A stretch of 64,000 nucleotides of DNA from Lunularia cruciata (lineage: Eukaryota > Streptophyta > Marchantiopsida > Lunulariales > Lunulariaceae). The DNA lies in NCBI GenBank assembly GCA_948567375.1, contig OX419757.1, positions 15,376,001 through 15,440,000 of the forward strand. Direction: 5' to 3'. The number at the start of each line of letters is the position of its first letter. The first letter of the stretch is position 1. Below the pieces are notes generated by a model. The model was not told the origin of the DNA. It ran no database searches and saw only the letters and a program-made list of their open reading frames with translations. The translations under genes were made by a program, and so were the position numbers. Below, one piece after another: positions 35,400-45,628 of this stretch.

Positions 35400-36576
35400 A
35401 ATGTACTTGGTGGACAGCGAGCAATCTCTATTCAAAAATGTCAAGCCCTTGGTGAGTAGTCCTTCTCCACATATGCAAAACATTCCTTTAACGGTTACTC
35501 TCACACATCTAATGCCTTTGCCAAATTTGAACATTTTTCTTGAATTCTAATATTTTTTTGCAGCAATTCTTTGTCTAGGTGGTAGCACATTCAAATTTGT
35601 GTATGGTCTTTTGGTACATAGGCCATCAAGTATGAAGGTACTCTCCATGATGACCACTATAAAAGAAAATTGTAAATTGAAAGAACAAAGTGGAACAAAG
35701 TTTCGGACCAAATTTAACTTCATTACTTCATTACTTCATTCTTAGCTAAACCATTCAAAGTCAGCACATTGCTGTACTACTAATTTAGTGTTACCATTAT
35801 GTTTAGTTGGGATGCCTTAGTATGGGACACCATTATGTTCTCTATGTGCTTTATATAATAGTTCATGCTTTTCCAGTTTTCCAATCACATATATACTATC
35901 GTGCTGATTGAAAAACCTTTCTGAAGTTTTTTTCCAGCATTATGCAAATAAGGTAGTTAACCAAAAAAATTTGTGGTTGACGTAGTCTACATCGTTCACT
36001 TTACTGGAGCTTACCATCACACTATAGATTATTTCAGTTACAGTACCATGAGTGTGAACTTGCTCGATTCTCATGCTTATCTCTCGGGTATTATTTTATT
36101 CTTTGGACGAGGGATATTAAATATTACGATTCTTCTTTTGAGTTTTAATTTTAAGAATATATTCTCAAAAGAACACACATATGTGTATCAGACTACAGAA
36201 AACCACCTTCAATCGGGAATCTGCTCGTAACTTAATAAAAATCCGTAAAATAAAAATAAGTCCAAATTTAATGGTTATTTAAATTTACTTTTGATTTGTT
36301 TAAACTGTATCTAGAACAAAATAAATAACTGAATATCACATTTAAATTCGATATATATTTCTCAGAAAAATTTACTTTGGTTTTGATTATGATCAGATGA
36401 TCCTTAACATCACATGTATGAAAGAGGCGGATATATTCAAATTGCTTTGCACTACCCCAATTCAAAGGAACGAACCCGTAAATCGAAAATTTATTTTCTC
36501 ACTCTTAGGGCGTTTCGGGTGCTGGACTTCGTAGCTTCTTACGTATTTGTAGTTGATGCTAAGATCACGGATATGG
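35400..36576. other. Intergenic stretch without a recognisable gene
   Basis: No domain or long frame is seen. It marks the left edge of the LTR-free island around the host gene. CTTCATTACTTCATTACTTC near 35720 is a small triplicated word. Confidence 0.5.
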
Positions 36577-36637
36577 AGAGAGAAAAAGGCGACCGCGTAG
36601 GAAAAACGAAGGATGGGAAGACCCATCACGGATATGG
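36564..36637 (+). repeat. Repeat D copy 1, bounded by 13-bp direct repeats
   Basis: The D word GGCGACCGCGTAGGAAAAAC, then GAAGGATGGGAAGACCC, lies at 36588-36624. The 13-bp ATCACGGATATGG stands on both sides (36564-36576 and 36625-36637), which looks like a target or repair duplication. Confidence 0.7.
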
Positions 36638-37030
36638 TACGGTTGAGATTAACCACTTCTAGAGCCAATTGGATCACTGTGCTCGGGGAGTTCTTACAGA
36701 ACCAGATTAAAATGGGACCCACCTTCACGAACAGATTGGTTATTCACGAGATGATTCTCGTGGACTTCCCTGCTTTATTCTTGACGCAGAGTCCCAGAAC
36801 CCTGAAAATCCCAAATTCCTGCCGGCACGAGATTTATTGTTGCCGGTTCCCTTCGAACATTGGACTGGGTCTGCTCTTCCGGGAACTGGTCAGTTGGCTC
36901 TCTCCGCACCTACTGTAGTCAAAAGAAGAGCTTTGTACCCAGTAACTGGGCTTCCTTCCCCCTTTCGGTCGGCGTTGTTCTCTTCCTTCTACGCCATCCA
37001 CGAGGAAGAGGATAGCGTCAATGTTGATTT

Positions 37031-37095
37031 GTCTCACCCTTATACGGCTTGATGGGTCTTCCCATCCTTAGTGTTTTGTACGCGGTCGCCCTTTC
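37031..37095 (-). repeat. Repeat D copy 2, inverted
   Basis: The reverse complement carries GGGCGACCGCGTA, then GGATGGGAAGACCC, then ATCAAGCCGTATAAGGGTGA. Together with copy 1 it encloses about 400 bp as an inverted pair, resembling a MITE. No coding sequence is recognisable inside. Confidence 0.7.
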
Positions 37096-37202
37096 TTCTA
37101 TTTGATTTGTTAGAAACAATATGACGACAACGTACCTACTTGAAGCATTGGTGTGGTCAAAACTATCTTTGAGAGTGCAAGATTTAGTCTCAGGTGAGAG
37201 AG

Positions 37203-37290
37203 TGGTGACCGCGTAGGATAACAAGAAGGACGGAAGACCCCGTCAAATCACACAAGGATAAAACATAAGAATAAAATGGGGTTATACTCT
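37203..37290 (+). repeat. Repeat D copy 3
   Basis: GTGACCGCGTAGGATAAC, then AAGGACGGAAGACCC, then TCAAATCACACAAGGATAAA and GGGGTTATACTC. The longer match to copy 4 shows that D extends at least 85 bp. Confidence 0.65.
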
Positions 37291-38755
37291 AAAAGTAGCT
37301 GTCGGGGAAATCTGAGCTACGTAATTTGAGCTATGCACCTAAGGTATTTGAGCTATGTATAACTCATATGATCTTCTTATGATCGTATGAGCATCAGAAA
37401 AAGCATCCCGTAGTATCGTATCACATATATAAAAGTTCAATTTGTGTTCAGTTTGTATTCAAGTGAGCCGAAAAGGGAACAGGTTAATCTCGTCCAATAC
37501 ACGGTCCCCTCGCCTTTTGAGTAGTTTGGATACACCTACAGTGCAGTGCTAGACTAGTAGGTACTATGTATAGAGGATTTCGTGCTCTCATTCAACTCCA
37601 TTCTCTTTTGATGCCCGAAGATTTTACCCAGCGCCAGTAGGATAGATTGATTCATGTTCCTGAAAGTATCTCGTTCTGAAGCTTTTATTTTGTGGTGGGT
37701 TCGGCTATCATAAGTAGGCTAAAGCGGTATGGGAAAGGAGTGTGATTTGGAGACTTCATCACTCATGTTATTACAGTAGTTCCTATTCGAGCATCGCGGT
37801 GTTCTGAGGACAGGACATCGTTGGAGATCCCTTTACCTTCTGTGAGATTTCTTTAGTGTCAACTGCATGCAGTACCACCTCCAAACTTACTTCAGTGAAC
37901 TTGTATGGAGTATGCCAATCTTCGTACGTTCTCTATGGTGGAAAGTGAGGCATTTAGGTGCATGATACATCCCGAGATCTTTCTCCAAGAGATAGGGCAT
38001 TAGCACAGTAAATTTGAAAAAATTCCGCACGAAGAAAGGTCTAGATGCTTACAGAAAGCATAATTCTCATACATGATACTAGGAAGATTCTATTTTGTCA
38101 TTCCATGGATCTGGTAGTGTAGGCTATGGTGGGGATTTCCGTTCAAGAAACCTATTCCGATGATATGTGAATAGTAAACTGGAAATCAGGAATTAAAAAA
38201 GATTTCTCTTACATTTAACATCTTAACTTTCGAAGTGACAAATGAACCCATGATTTGTTAACGGATAACGCAACAAGAAATGTGTATACTCTGCTATCCA
38301 GAAGTCAAAGGGGTAACGCCTCTTGAGAATATGACAATTGCCAGGCCAGCTACGAAAAGTCGCTGTATCGCAGGAGTGTGGAGTGCACTGGCCATTAGGA
38401 GGAAACATGAGCAAGAATTACAAATCCAGTGGCTGTCTTCAAACTGCATGGCGACGAGACATAGATAGATCCGACTACGGTGTGTCGATGAACGAGGATT
38501 GAGGTTATCAAATTGATCCAACTGCATAAATTACTGTAAGGAAAGAGTCCAAGAAACAGTATTGACATATTCTCGATGCATCTCCAAAGTTCTTGAAATG
38601 CCAACGTGAAAGACCCAATGCATATGGCAATTTTGCCGGTCAAATTTGTACTGCTTATGGGGTCTGAGCATTCGTCTTGCCTTGCTGAAGGAAGTCGTGC
38701 AAGCCACGATCACCTATACTGTCCACGATTTACACACCCCACGCAGGTGGAATCG
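37291..38755. other. Intergenic stretch without a recognisable gene
   Basis: Moderate base composition, short frames only. GAGCTA(C/T)G words recur three times at 37312-37355. Nothing else stands out. Confidence 0.5.
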
Positions 38756-39105
38756 TCCGACGTGGCAAGAGTCTAAGGAGCCCTCATGGGTCTGTTCTTA
38801 ACACTCTGTGGTAAAGCAGGGCCACTCCCTAGTTTTTCCTCAGATCCGAGCTTAAACTCCGGCCCAATAACAGCCCCGTCTGGGCTTGAGGCACTTGGTC
38901 CAACGAAGCATGTCCTGCCACGTAAGAGCAAGCGCAAGTGGGCCCTCCATTAGTTTCTACTTTAACATTTCCTCCGGCGCGTATTGTTGTAAGTTTACCA
39001 TCGTGGTAAATAGAAGATCACATCGGGCCGTTGGAGGATTAAATGGACGGTCAAGATGTAGCAGAGACGCTGATCTGTGTGCGATTCTCTTACCCCTTGG
39101 TTATT
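38756..39105 (+). promoter_or_regulatory. Promoter region of the glutaredoxin-DEP-DUF547 gene
   Basis: Two ACGTGGC-type cores lie in opposite orientation: CCGACGTGGC at 38757-38766 and GCCACGTA at 38917-38924. Such cores bind bZIP factors in ABA and stress responses. Site II-like GGGCC/GGCCCA words occur at about 38859-38866, 38881-38886, 38939-38945 and 39025-39029; these are common in plant genes for growth and basic metabolism. TTATTTATG near 39096-39104 is the best TATA-like box. The role is inferred from motif knowledge. Confidence 0.45.
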
Positions 39106-39139
39106 TATGATGGTTTTGGCCCAGGGGATCTTCCCGCCT

Positions 39140-39736
39140 TCTATCTCTTTTGCACTTTCTTTTTTTACGCTCGTCTACTTCCCCGTCTGTCTCGGTCTCG
39201 CTCTTTCCGCTTGAAAGTTGAACTCCTCTTCCGCTGTTGTTGTAAATTCGCAATTTCCTCACCCTTTGGATCTTAATTGCACTGGATCCATGTCCTAGTC
39301 GTAGATCTGCGTTCTGGTGTAGCAGATCTGTGGAGTGATTAGCAGTTTTGCGTGAGCGAACGAATGATGTTGTGGAATCAGGTGAGAGGGAATTTCGAGG
39401 TCTGACGCTGCTGCAGCACTGCTTGTACAGGCATTATTAGCTCGATACGTTGGACCAAATCAACGCGGCAGGATTGCTTCAAGGAGTGAGGAGTGTAGGC
39501 TTTGAAGCGACTCGGTAACGCAAGCGTAACGTACTGGCGGTTTCTGACGCGTCTGGCCGGCAAGTGACCAATTTATCATCTGGTTTCTTGAGATTGGCTT
39601 AACAGAAGGCGAGTGGGATGAAATTCGTGCGCTAATTGTCGGGTAGGAGGACCTTAGTTACTCGCGGGGGATTGATCATACTTGCAGACATCCGGAAATC
39701 TTGAGCGCGGAGGTTTGATATCATCAGTTTCAACTT
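39140..39736 (+). other. 5' leader of the gene, pyrimidine-rich, with a likely leader intron
   Basis: A CT-rich run (39140-39200) suits a plant transcription start. ATCAG/GTGAGAGG at 39381/39382 is a good donor and CTTGCAG at 39681-39687 a good acceptor, so a 306-nt leader intron (39382-39687) is plausible. Exact start and splicing are inferred. Confidence 0.4.
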
Positions 39737-42700
39737 ATGGTAAGTGCTACAGAAGTGCCAGCTGATGCGACCGCGGCAATTGAGCGTGAGATGAATGCTG
39801 AAGCAGCTCCAGAAGGCACTCCCAGCCGGGATGCAGATGTGGAAAATGACGAGAAGAAGGATGAGAAGAAGGCCGAGCACCTGGTAGAAGCCCAACCTAC
39901 TGAAGAAGCAGAAAGAGCGGGAGCACAGGAGAAGGCCATCTTTTTAAACGAGGAGCTTTTGGACGGTCCGTATCACGTAGAGACTATTAATGTCGACTCG
40001 AAGGGAATTGCAAAGAATTCCAATGCCGATGATGCGGATGCGGCGGAACTTCATCCAGCTTCTGAATCTGGAAAGAGGATGGGATTCCCTGTAGATGAAT
40101 GGACCGAAAAGGCTACCGCTCAAGCTAGCGCCTTGAAAAATCTAGTCTTGGATGGTGGAAGTGCGATGGCAAAGGTCGTCCGTAGACTGTCAGGCAAGAG
40201 AGATGACTTCGATACTGCCGATCACCCGGAAACTGGAGACGAGAAAGTTTCCTTGGAACCAGTGAAAGAGGAGCAGAGGGATAGAGGGCTGCCTGCTAAG
40301 GAAGGGGAACACAAGGATAGACACCTGAAGGAGAAGGTAACAAGATGGCTAGCTCAGAAGAAAAATGAGATAGTTGGCGGGGTTGTGGATCCTCACCCTA
40401 TTGAAAAGGAAGTGGCAACTCCCGAACCTACAGAGCCCACAGAGGTTGAAGATCCAGGTCCGCAAATGAAGGGAAGGATCACCATGTACACCATATCAGG
40501 GTCTCAGAACTGTCGGGCAGCGAAGCATTTCCTCAGAAGTAGGGCCCTTCCGTTTGTGGAAATTAATCTTGATGCATTTCCGGAGAGACGCCTGGACCTG
40601 GAAGCGAGAACGGAGAAATCATCTGTTCCACAGATATTTTTTAATAGTGCTTTTGTTGGAGGATTTGATGAATTGAACTCTATGAATTCTGCTGATTTGG
40701 ATGAATTAATCAAGGATGTCCGTGAAAAGGAGGTGCCAGCTGATGCTCCCACACCGCCAGTATACGGTGAAGATTCTACAGACGAAGATAACAGGAAGTT
40801 GGACGAGCTCGCAGAGATAGTTAAGAGACTCAGAGCGGCAGTTGTCGTTAAGGATCGGTTTTTACGGTATCGAATGCACAGCAATTGCTTCATTGGTTCT
40901 GAAGCCATAGATTTTCTTGTCGAGGACCAATACTGTGAGAGAGAGGAGGTCTGCCCTCTTTCCAACTTGCACCAGATCGGTTCTCTACTCCGTGTACACT
41001 TACTTTTGTCTTTATCGCCAATTGTCCTCAGATGTCACCTGTTATGACTGTTTTTAATTTAGGGAGACTAACCTTTACTATCTTATGGAGCTCTATAGTT
41101 TGGCGACATCCTCTGAATCTGGTAGATAAAGAAGCCTTTCCTTACCAGGACTTTCCCGGATCAACTTTAACAGCGAAATATCTCTTGGTTTGTAGACTTC
41201 CAACAATTCGAAGAGTATATGATCCTCAATCTGGTCGGAACAGCCGTCAAGGGTCTTGAATTTGCTGCTTTGTGACTAGGGTTCTGTCCTCTGCATCGCT
41301 TTCGAAGACAAAGAACTTTTGCTCTTGTAAACTTTAGTACCGACAGCATTTGCACATGAATTCTTTATCCTTTATCGACTTTTCGGGGGCGAAAACCTAG
41401 AGCAGGTCGGAAGTCATTCATGGCCCTCACAAATATAGTGAATTATCATCCTATAAAGCCGTCAATCTGCTAGTAAACTTGGGGAGTTTTTCCCGAAATG
41501 ATCCCGACAACTTCAGATCTTTCTCACGGCAGTAGTAGCAGGATGGCAAGTTGTCATCTCTACATCTGACTTTATGTTTGCTATTGTGCAGGCCGTGGAA
41601 CTTGGAAGAAGTCTCGCAACCAAGCATTTTCTTCACGCAGTCAACGAGTATGCTTTTCACCCCGCCTGATTCGTGACTTATTTGCTGCCTCGGGAATGCG
41701 GATTAAAAGATATGGTGTAGATCTAACAAGTCAATCCTGGGCCCCTTGAGTTTAGAAACGTTCTGCACAACATCACTGTTACTTTGTGCGCAACGTGCCC
41801 ATGAATGATAGTTAACGCAGGCCGGCTCTTGCAGGGATCATCTATTTGAAGATGGCAACCACGTCTATCGTTTCCTCGAGCACGAGCCCGGCGTGACAGG
41901 GAACAAATGCTTGAACTACAGCGGTGCAACCAATGATTTGGAACCTTTGCCTGCAGTGGAAGTCGGGAACAAGCTGAGGCAGTTGATGCTAGCCATCTTA
42001 GAATCGAAGTTATCAAATGATGGGAAACACGTGGATCACCATAGACTCGCCAAAAGCGAGGAGTTCAGGAGGTGAGTGTCACTGACAGTTATGGATTATG
42101 AAACTTGGGAACCAGGTTCCACAAAGTGCTTGAAATGAAATCTAGGTCCTGGAGATGAAACTTAATGCAGGCATTTGAAGGTGCAATTATGGAAATCCGT
42201 AGCTCTGGAAATCCGTTGCTCATATTGAAAATGATTTGCGAACAATACTCAGTTATATCGTCAATCTCCTGGGAAATGTTGCAGTAATTGAGCAGATTGA
42301 GATAGGAAATTAGGTCTCGTGATCTCTGTAAGCCTCAAAAGCCTGAAGCCCTTGTACTAATTGAGTGTATCTTGCTCCTGCAGATATGTCAAACTGACTG
42401 AGGAACTCCATCGAATTGATCTCCTTACGTTGTCGAGAGAGGAGAAGCTTTCCTTCTTCATAAACATATATAACTCACTGGTGATTCATGCAGTAGTGCA
42501 CCTTGGTTACTTCCCCGTTGGAGCTTTGGAAAGGAGAAAGTTTTTCGGGGATTTCCAGTACCTGATCGGTGGTTATTCATACTCCTTATCAGCTATTCAA
42601 AATGGATTGTTACGTGCAAATCAGCGGCCACCTTACACACTGACAAAACCGTTCGGTCCTCGAGACAATCGTGTAAAGGTAAGATCGATGATAAACTGAC

Positions 42701-43604
42701 GCCAAGCCAGTGGCGTGTAGCGTATTGAGATCCTTTCTGTCTACCATCTTTTCAGTCGGTTTTAACGCGCATGCATACCCTTTGGTTTCCCAGGTAGCGT
42801 TGGCAGAGTCAGAGCCTCTCGTTCATTTTGCCTTGGCTCGCGGACCCCAGTCATCTCCAGCCATTAAATGCTATTCTGCTGGAAGGATTGACGAAGAGCT
42901 GAAATCTGCAGCTAGTGAATTTTTTGCTGACGGTGGAATTGTAATCGACTTGGGAGCTAAAACTGTTTCACTCGACAGGATTTTCAAATGGTAAGCTCGG
43001 CTTTCTATATGTGCCTGTGCTTGCTGTTCCTAACCACTCTCCATCAGGTTCAAACTTACTCATTATGTCAAGGTAACACGCCCAGTGTCGCTTTACTGTA
43101 ACGTTCTGCAACGAGCTTCCAGTTTTTCGGGGAATACCTAGGGTACCTGCCTAATTTTTTCCCCGCCTTGAAAGTTTCGACTTGAACTACAATAGAATAG
43201 GTGACTAATCTTCTTCCGTCGTCATTCATGGCCAAGAGCTGCAAGTAGTGTTCTTCTTCTTATAGCGTCGATAGTCTTTTTGCTTCCCGTTTGAATCTTC
43301 CAGTAAAGATTCAGACCTCTATATCACAGACGTCAATGACACAGAAATTTGTGAGTCCTGTGAGTGTGAGATGCCTCCATCCTGTGAAAGCTATGCCGGG
43401 TATGGTCCTTTCCCTCATCTAAATCCAGTCTTTCGAAACTTAACTAATATACTTTTCTGTTGTCTGCGCAGGTACAGCACCGACTTTGGAAAGAACGAAA
43501 CAGAAATTTTGAAGTGGATCCTCCCATACTTGGAGACGAAGAAGTCGGAGCAACTAACTAAGTTGCTGGATGACACCGCTCTCAAAGTGGCTTACTTATC
43601 CTAA
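39737..43604 (+). CDS. Glutaredoxin-DEP-DUF547 protein, six coding exons, 709 residues
   Basis: Exons by splice signals and frame: 39737-40948, 41592-41647, 41835-42071, 42384-42678, 42794-42990, 43472-43604. All introns are GT-AG and all junction phases agree. The ATG is the first after an in-frame TGA. Residues 1-240 are acidic and probably disordered. A glutaredoxin-like fold spans about 246-332 with SGSQNC (Cys259) and the cis-Pro loop SVPQIFFN. DEP spans about 365-442 (RMHSNCFIGSEAIDFL; LFEDGNHVYRF). DUF547 spans about 500-640 (FFINIYNSLVIHAV; PLVHFALARGPQSSP). This triple fusion is known from plants; its function is not established. The usual CPYC or CGFS motif keeps only the last Cys, so classical dithiol chemistry is unlikely. 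DEP domains often act at membranes. No signal peptide or membrane segment is visible. Confidence 0.93.
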
Positions 43605-45322
43605 CGTCGCTGTAAATAATTCAGGTAGTTGGTTTACGCTCTCTTTGCCGGGGGTATTTTGTTTCTGGTCTGATGACAAGTAATCCAGAATGAGAATACA
43701 GAGCCGTTGTATGTACAGATAACAGTGAGTAGTCCTTGCTGTCCAAATTTTCTCCTCTAACTTCACTCAGGAGTCGAACCTTAATTGCGCCTAAGTTAGT
43801 CAATTCTTGATTACTCAGGAATCAATTCGAGATTGACCCCAATATAGTCCTAGACAGACAGCCTGTGCTCTGAATTCAGACCCATAGTGAGATTTGCAGC
43901 CTAGAGGGGTGATTGATGCCTTCCTGTGCGAGCCCGTTATCTCCATTTATTTAATTAATTTTGTGCCATAATCTATCGAGAAGACTTGTTGATGGGTTAG
44001 CGCTGATGAGTACTTACAATACTTTAGTAGCCTCATGCGCTGTGATTGTCATCAAAGACATTGCAGCTCTTATTTGAGATTTCCCCCTTACTTCGGCGAG
44101 GGAACTTGAGCTTTGCAACTATAAATCTTACGGTATGATCATGAACGGAAGTCTGCAGCCTGTCCGCTCAAATGATGTTCCGCACTTTTGTATGGGGTGA
44201 AATGGTTGTTGGACCTATCACTTGGCACTGGTGCCACATTACTAGAAACATATGTTTGGATCTTACAACTCTTGAACCATTTGCCATATAAGAAATTACT
44301 TGTTCAATATATCCAATTGGCTGGCTTTTGTTGTGATTCCTTTATGATTGCCTGGGCACGTTAAACTGAATTTGAGACCACTCAAGCACTGTCGGTGATC
44401 ATTGGGTCGCATCGGATATCGCATTTTTTCCATATTCATTTGTTCATGACCAGGTTTGCCCTTCCTAGATGACTTCGTTGAAAGAAACCTTCCTTCTCCC
44501 GCGTCTGGACTAATAAAATATCTCTAATCTTGAAACTACTGGCATACTCCTGAGTAGAGCGGTTTATAGGCCTTCTAAAAACGTGGTCATGTCTGTAAGC
44601 AGACCTTGAAGTTTTGGATGACTTGACCTGTGCTCGCAGGGGTCAGTGTGTCCAGACCGAAGGCGCTGGTCTCCTTTCTGTTTGCTTTTCGCCGGGAATG
44701 TCGCGATGTCACAAGCTAGGATGACGACTGACAGTCTTGCCGACCAGTTCAGGAGTAAAGCTCAACATGCCCACTGAACTTCTTGGCTTTCCTCGCGGTA
44801 CAGCTCTTAATATAGATTAAAAAGCGTCCACAAGTCAAGGCAGCTCTATTCTACTCCATTAGCGAATATCTACGCTCTTAGTATGAATGACTTGCGGTAA
44901 TTTTACATCGATGCAAAGGTCCTGCATCTACGATGCGCATTATACATAAACCCATCTTCCCCCTGTGGCATAGCGCGGAACAACCGTAAATTATCGTTAG
45001 AACCTCGGTATAGATGTAACCCCGCAGAGTAACATGCACATGAACAATGTTTCTCTGAAATGAGTGGCCAAATTACCAATCGCTTTTCAGTCCAGTGCTG
45101 GAAGCTATGTACGAGAACAGACTACGTTGCGCCGGTTTACTATACAGGTTTAGTCTTCCAAGATATACATTTCAATGGTCCCCCGGATTCGAAGAGGTTC
45201 TGTTTTGGGCACCAGGTCTGGCCAATTTTCGAAGAAGTTTTAGAGAGATCAGAAATTGTTCTCCTTGTAACTGCACTTCACCGACCATTTTTGAATTACC
45301 CTCATTCACGGGTAATGCTTAC
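43605..45322. other. 3' region of the gene and intergenic sequence
   Basis: TAAATAATT just after the stop (43611-43619) could serve in 3'-end formation. No further gene is recognisable on either strand. Confidence 0.5.
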
Positions 45323-45324
45323 AA

Positions 45325-45440
45325 ATTTTAATCTATTCATGGCTAAAGACATGAATAGATTAAAATAATAATGAAGAAATTAAATTTAAAGCCATGAATA
45401 GATTAAAATAATAATGAATAAATTAAATTTAATCTATTCA
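45325..45440. repeat. Hairpin and tandem repeat cluster
   Basis: ATTTTAATCTATTCATG (from about 45326) is matched by its exact complement CATGAATAGATTAAAAT (45350-45366) with an 8-base gap. The right arm starts a 43-bp unit repeated at 45351-45393 and 45394-45436, and AATCTATTCA near 45431-45440 can pair again. Confidence 0.85.
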
Positions 45441-45458
45441 CGTCATAGTGCGCCCGCT

Positions 45459-45628
45459 GGTAAATTGATACAAGGGTTTATTGCTCACGTTGTTGGGACT
45501 CAGCGAACGGTAGTACCGTAGTGCTGAGAAAGGGATATGATCAGGTAAATTGATACAAGGGTTTATTGCTCACGTTGTTGGGACTCAGCGAACGGTAGTA
45601 CCGTAGTACTGAGAAAGGGATATGATCA
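45459..45628. repeat. 85-bp tandem repeat with cruciform core
   Basis: Two units (45459-45543 and 45544-45628) differ by a single base (GTGCTG against GTACTG). Each contains CTCAGC, then ACGGTAGTACCGT, then GCTGAG (ACTGAG in the second), a nested inverted repeat able to form a stem of 12 pairs. It is not a tRNA by shape. Confidence 0.9.

Noticed and set aside
37291-37560. Possible LTR starting TGTCGGGG near 37298
   Set aside because: No second copy, no matching end and no primer-binding site were found.
38280-39276. Several short frames upstream of the host gene
   Set aside because: No family match; the region looks like promoter and leader. Some may be upstream frames in the transcript, but this cannot be shown.
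40504-40965. 153-codon minus-strand frame over the host gene
   Set aside because: It is the mirror of the coding exon with glutaredoxin and DEP domains and has no match of its own.
45490-45530. tRNA-like stem in the 85-bp repeat
   Set aside because: There is no cloverleaf, no CCA-adjacent acceptor stem and no A or B box.
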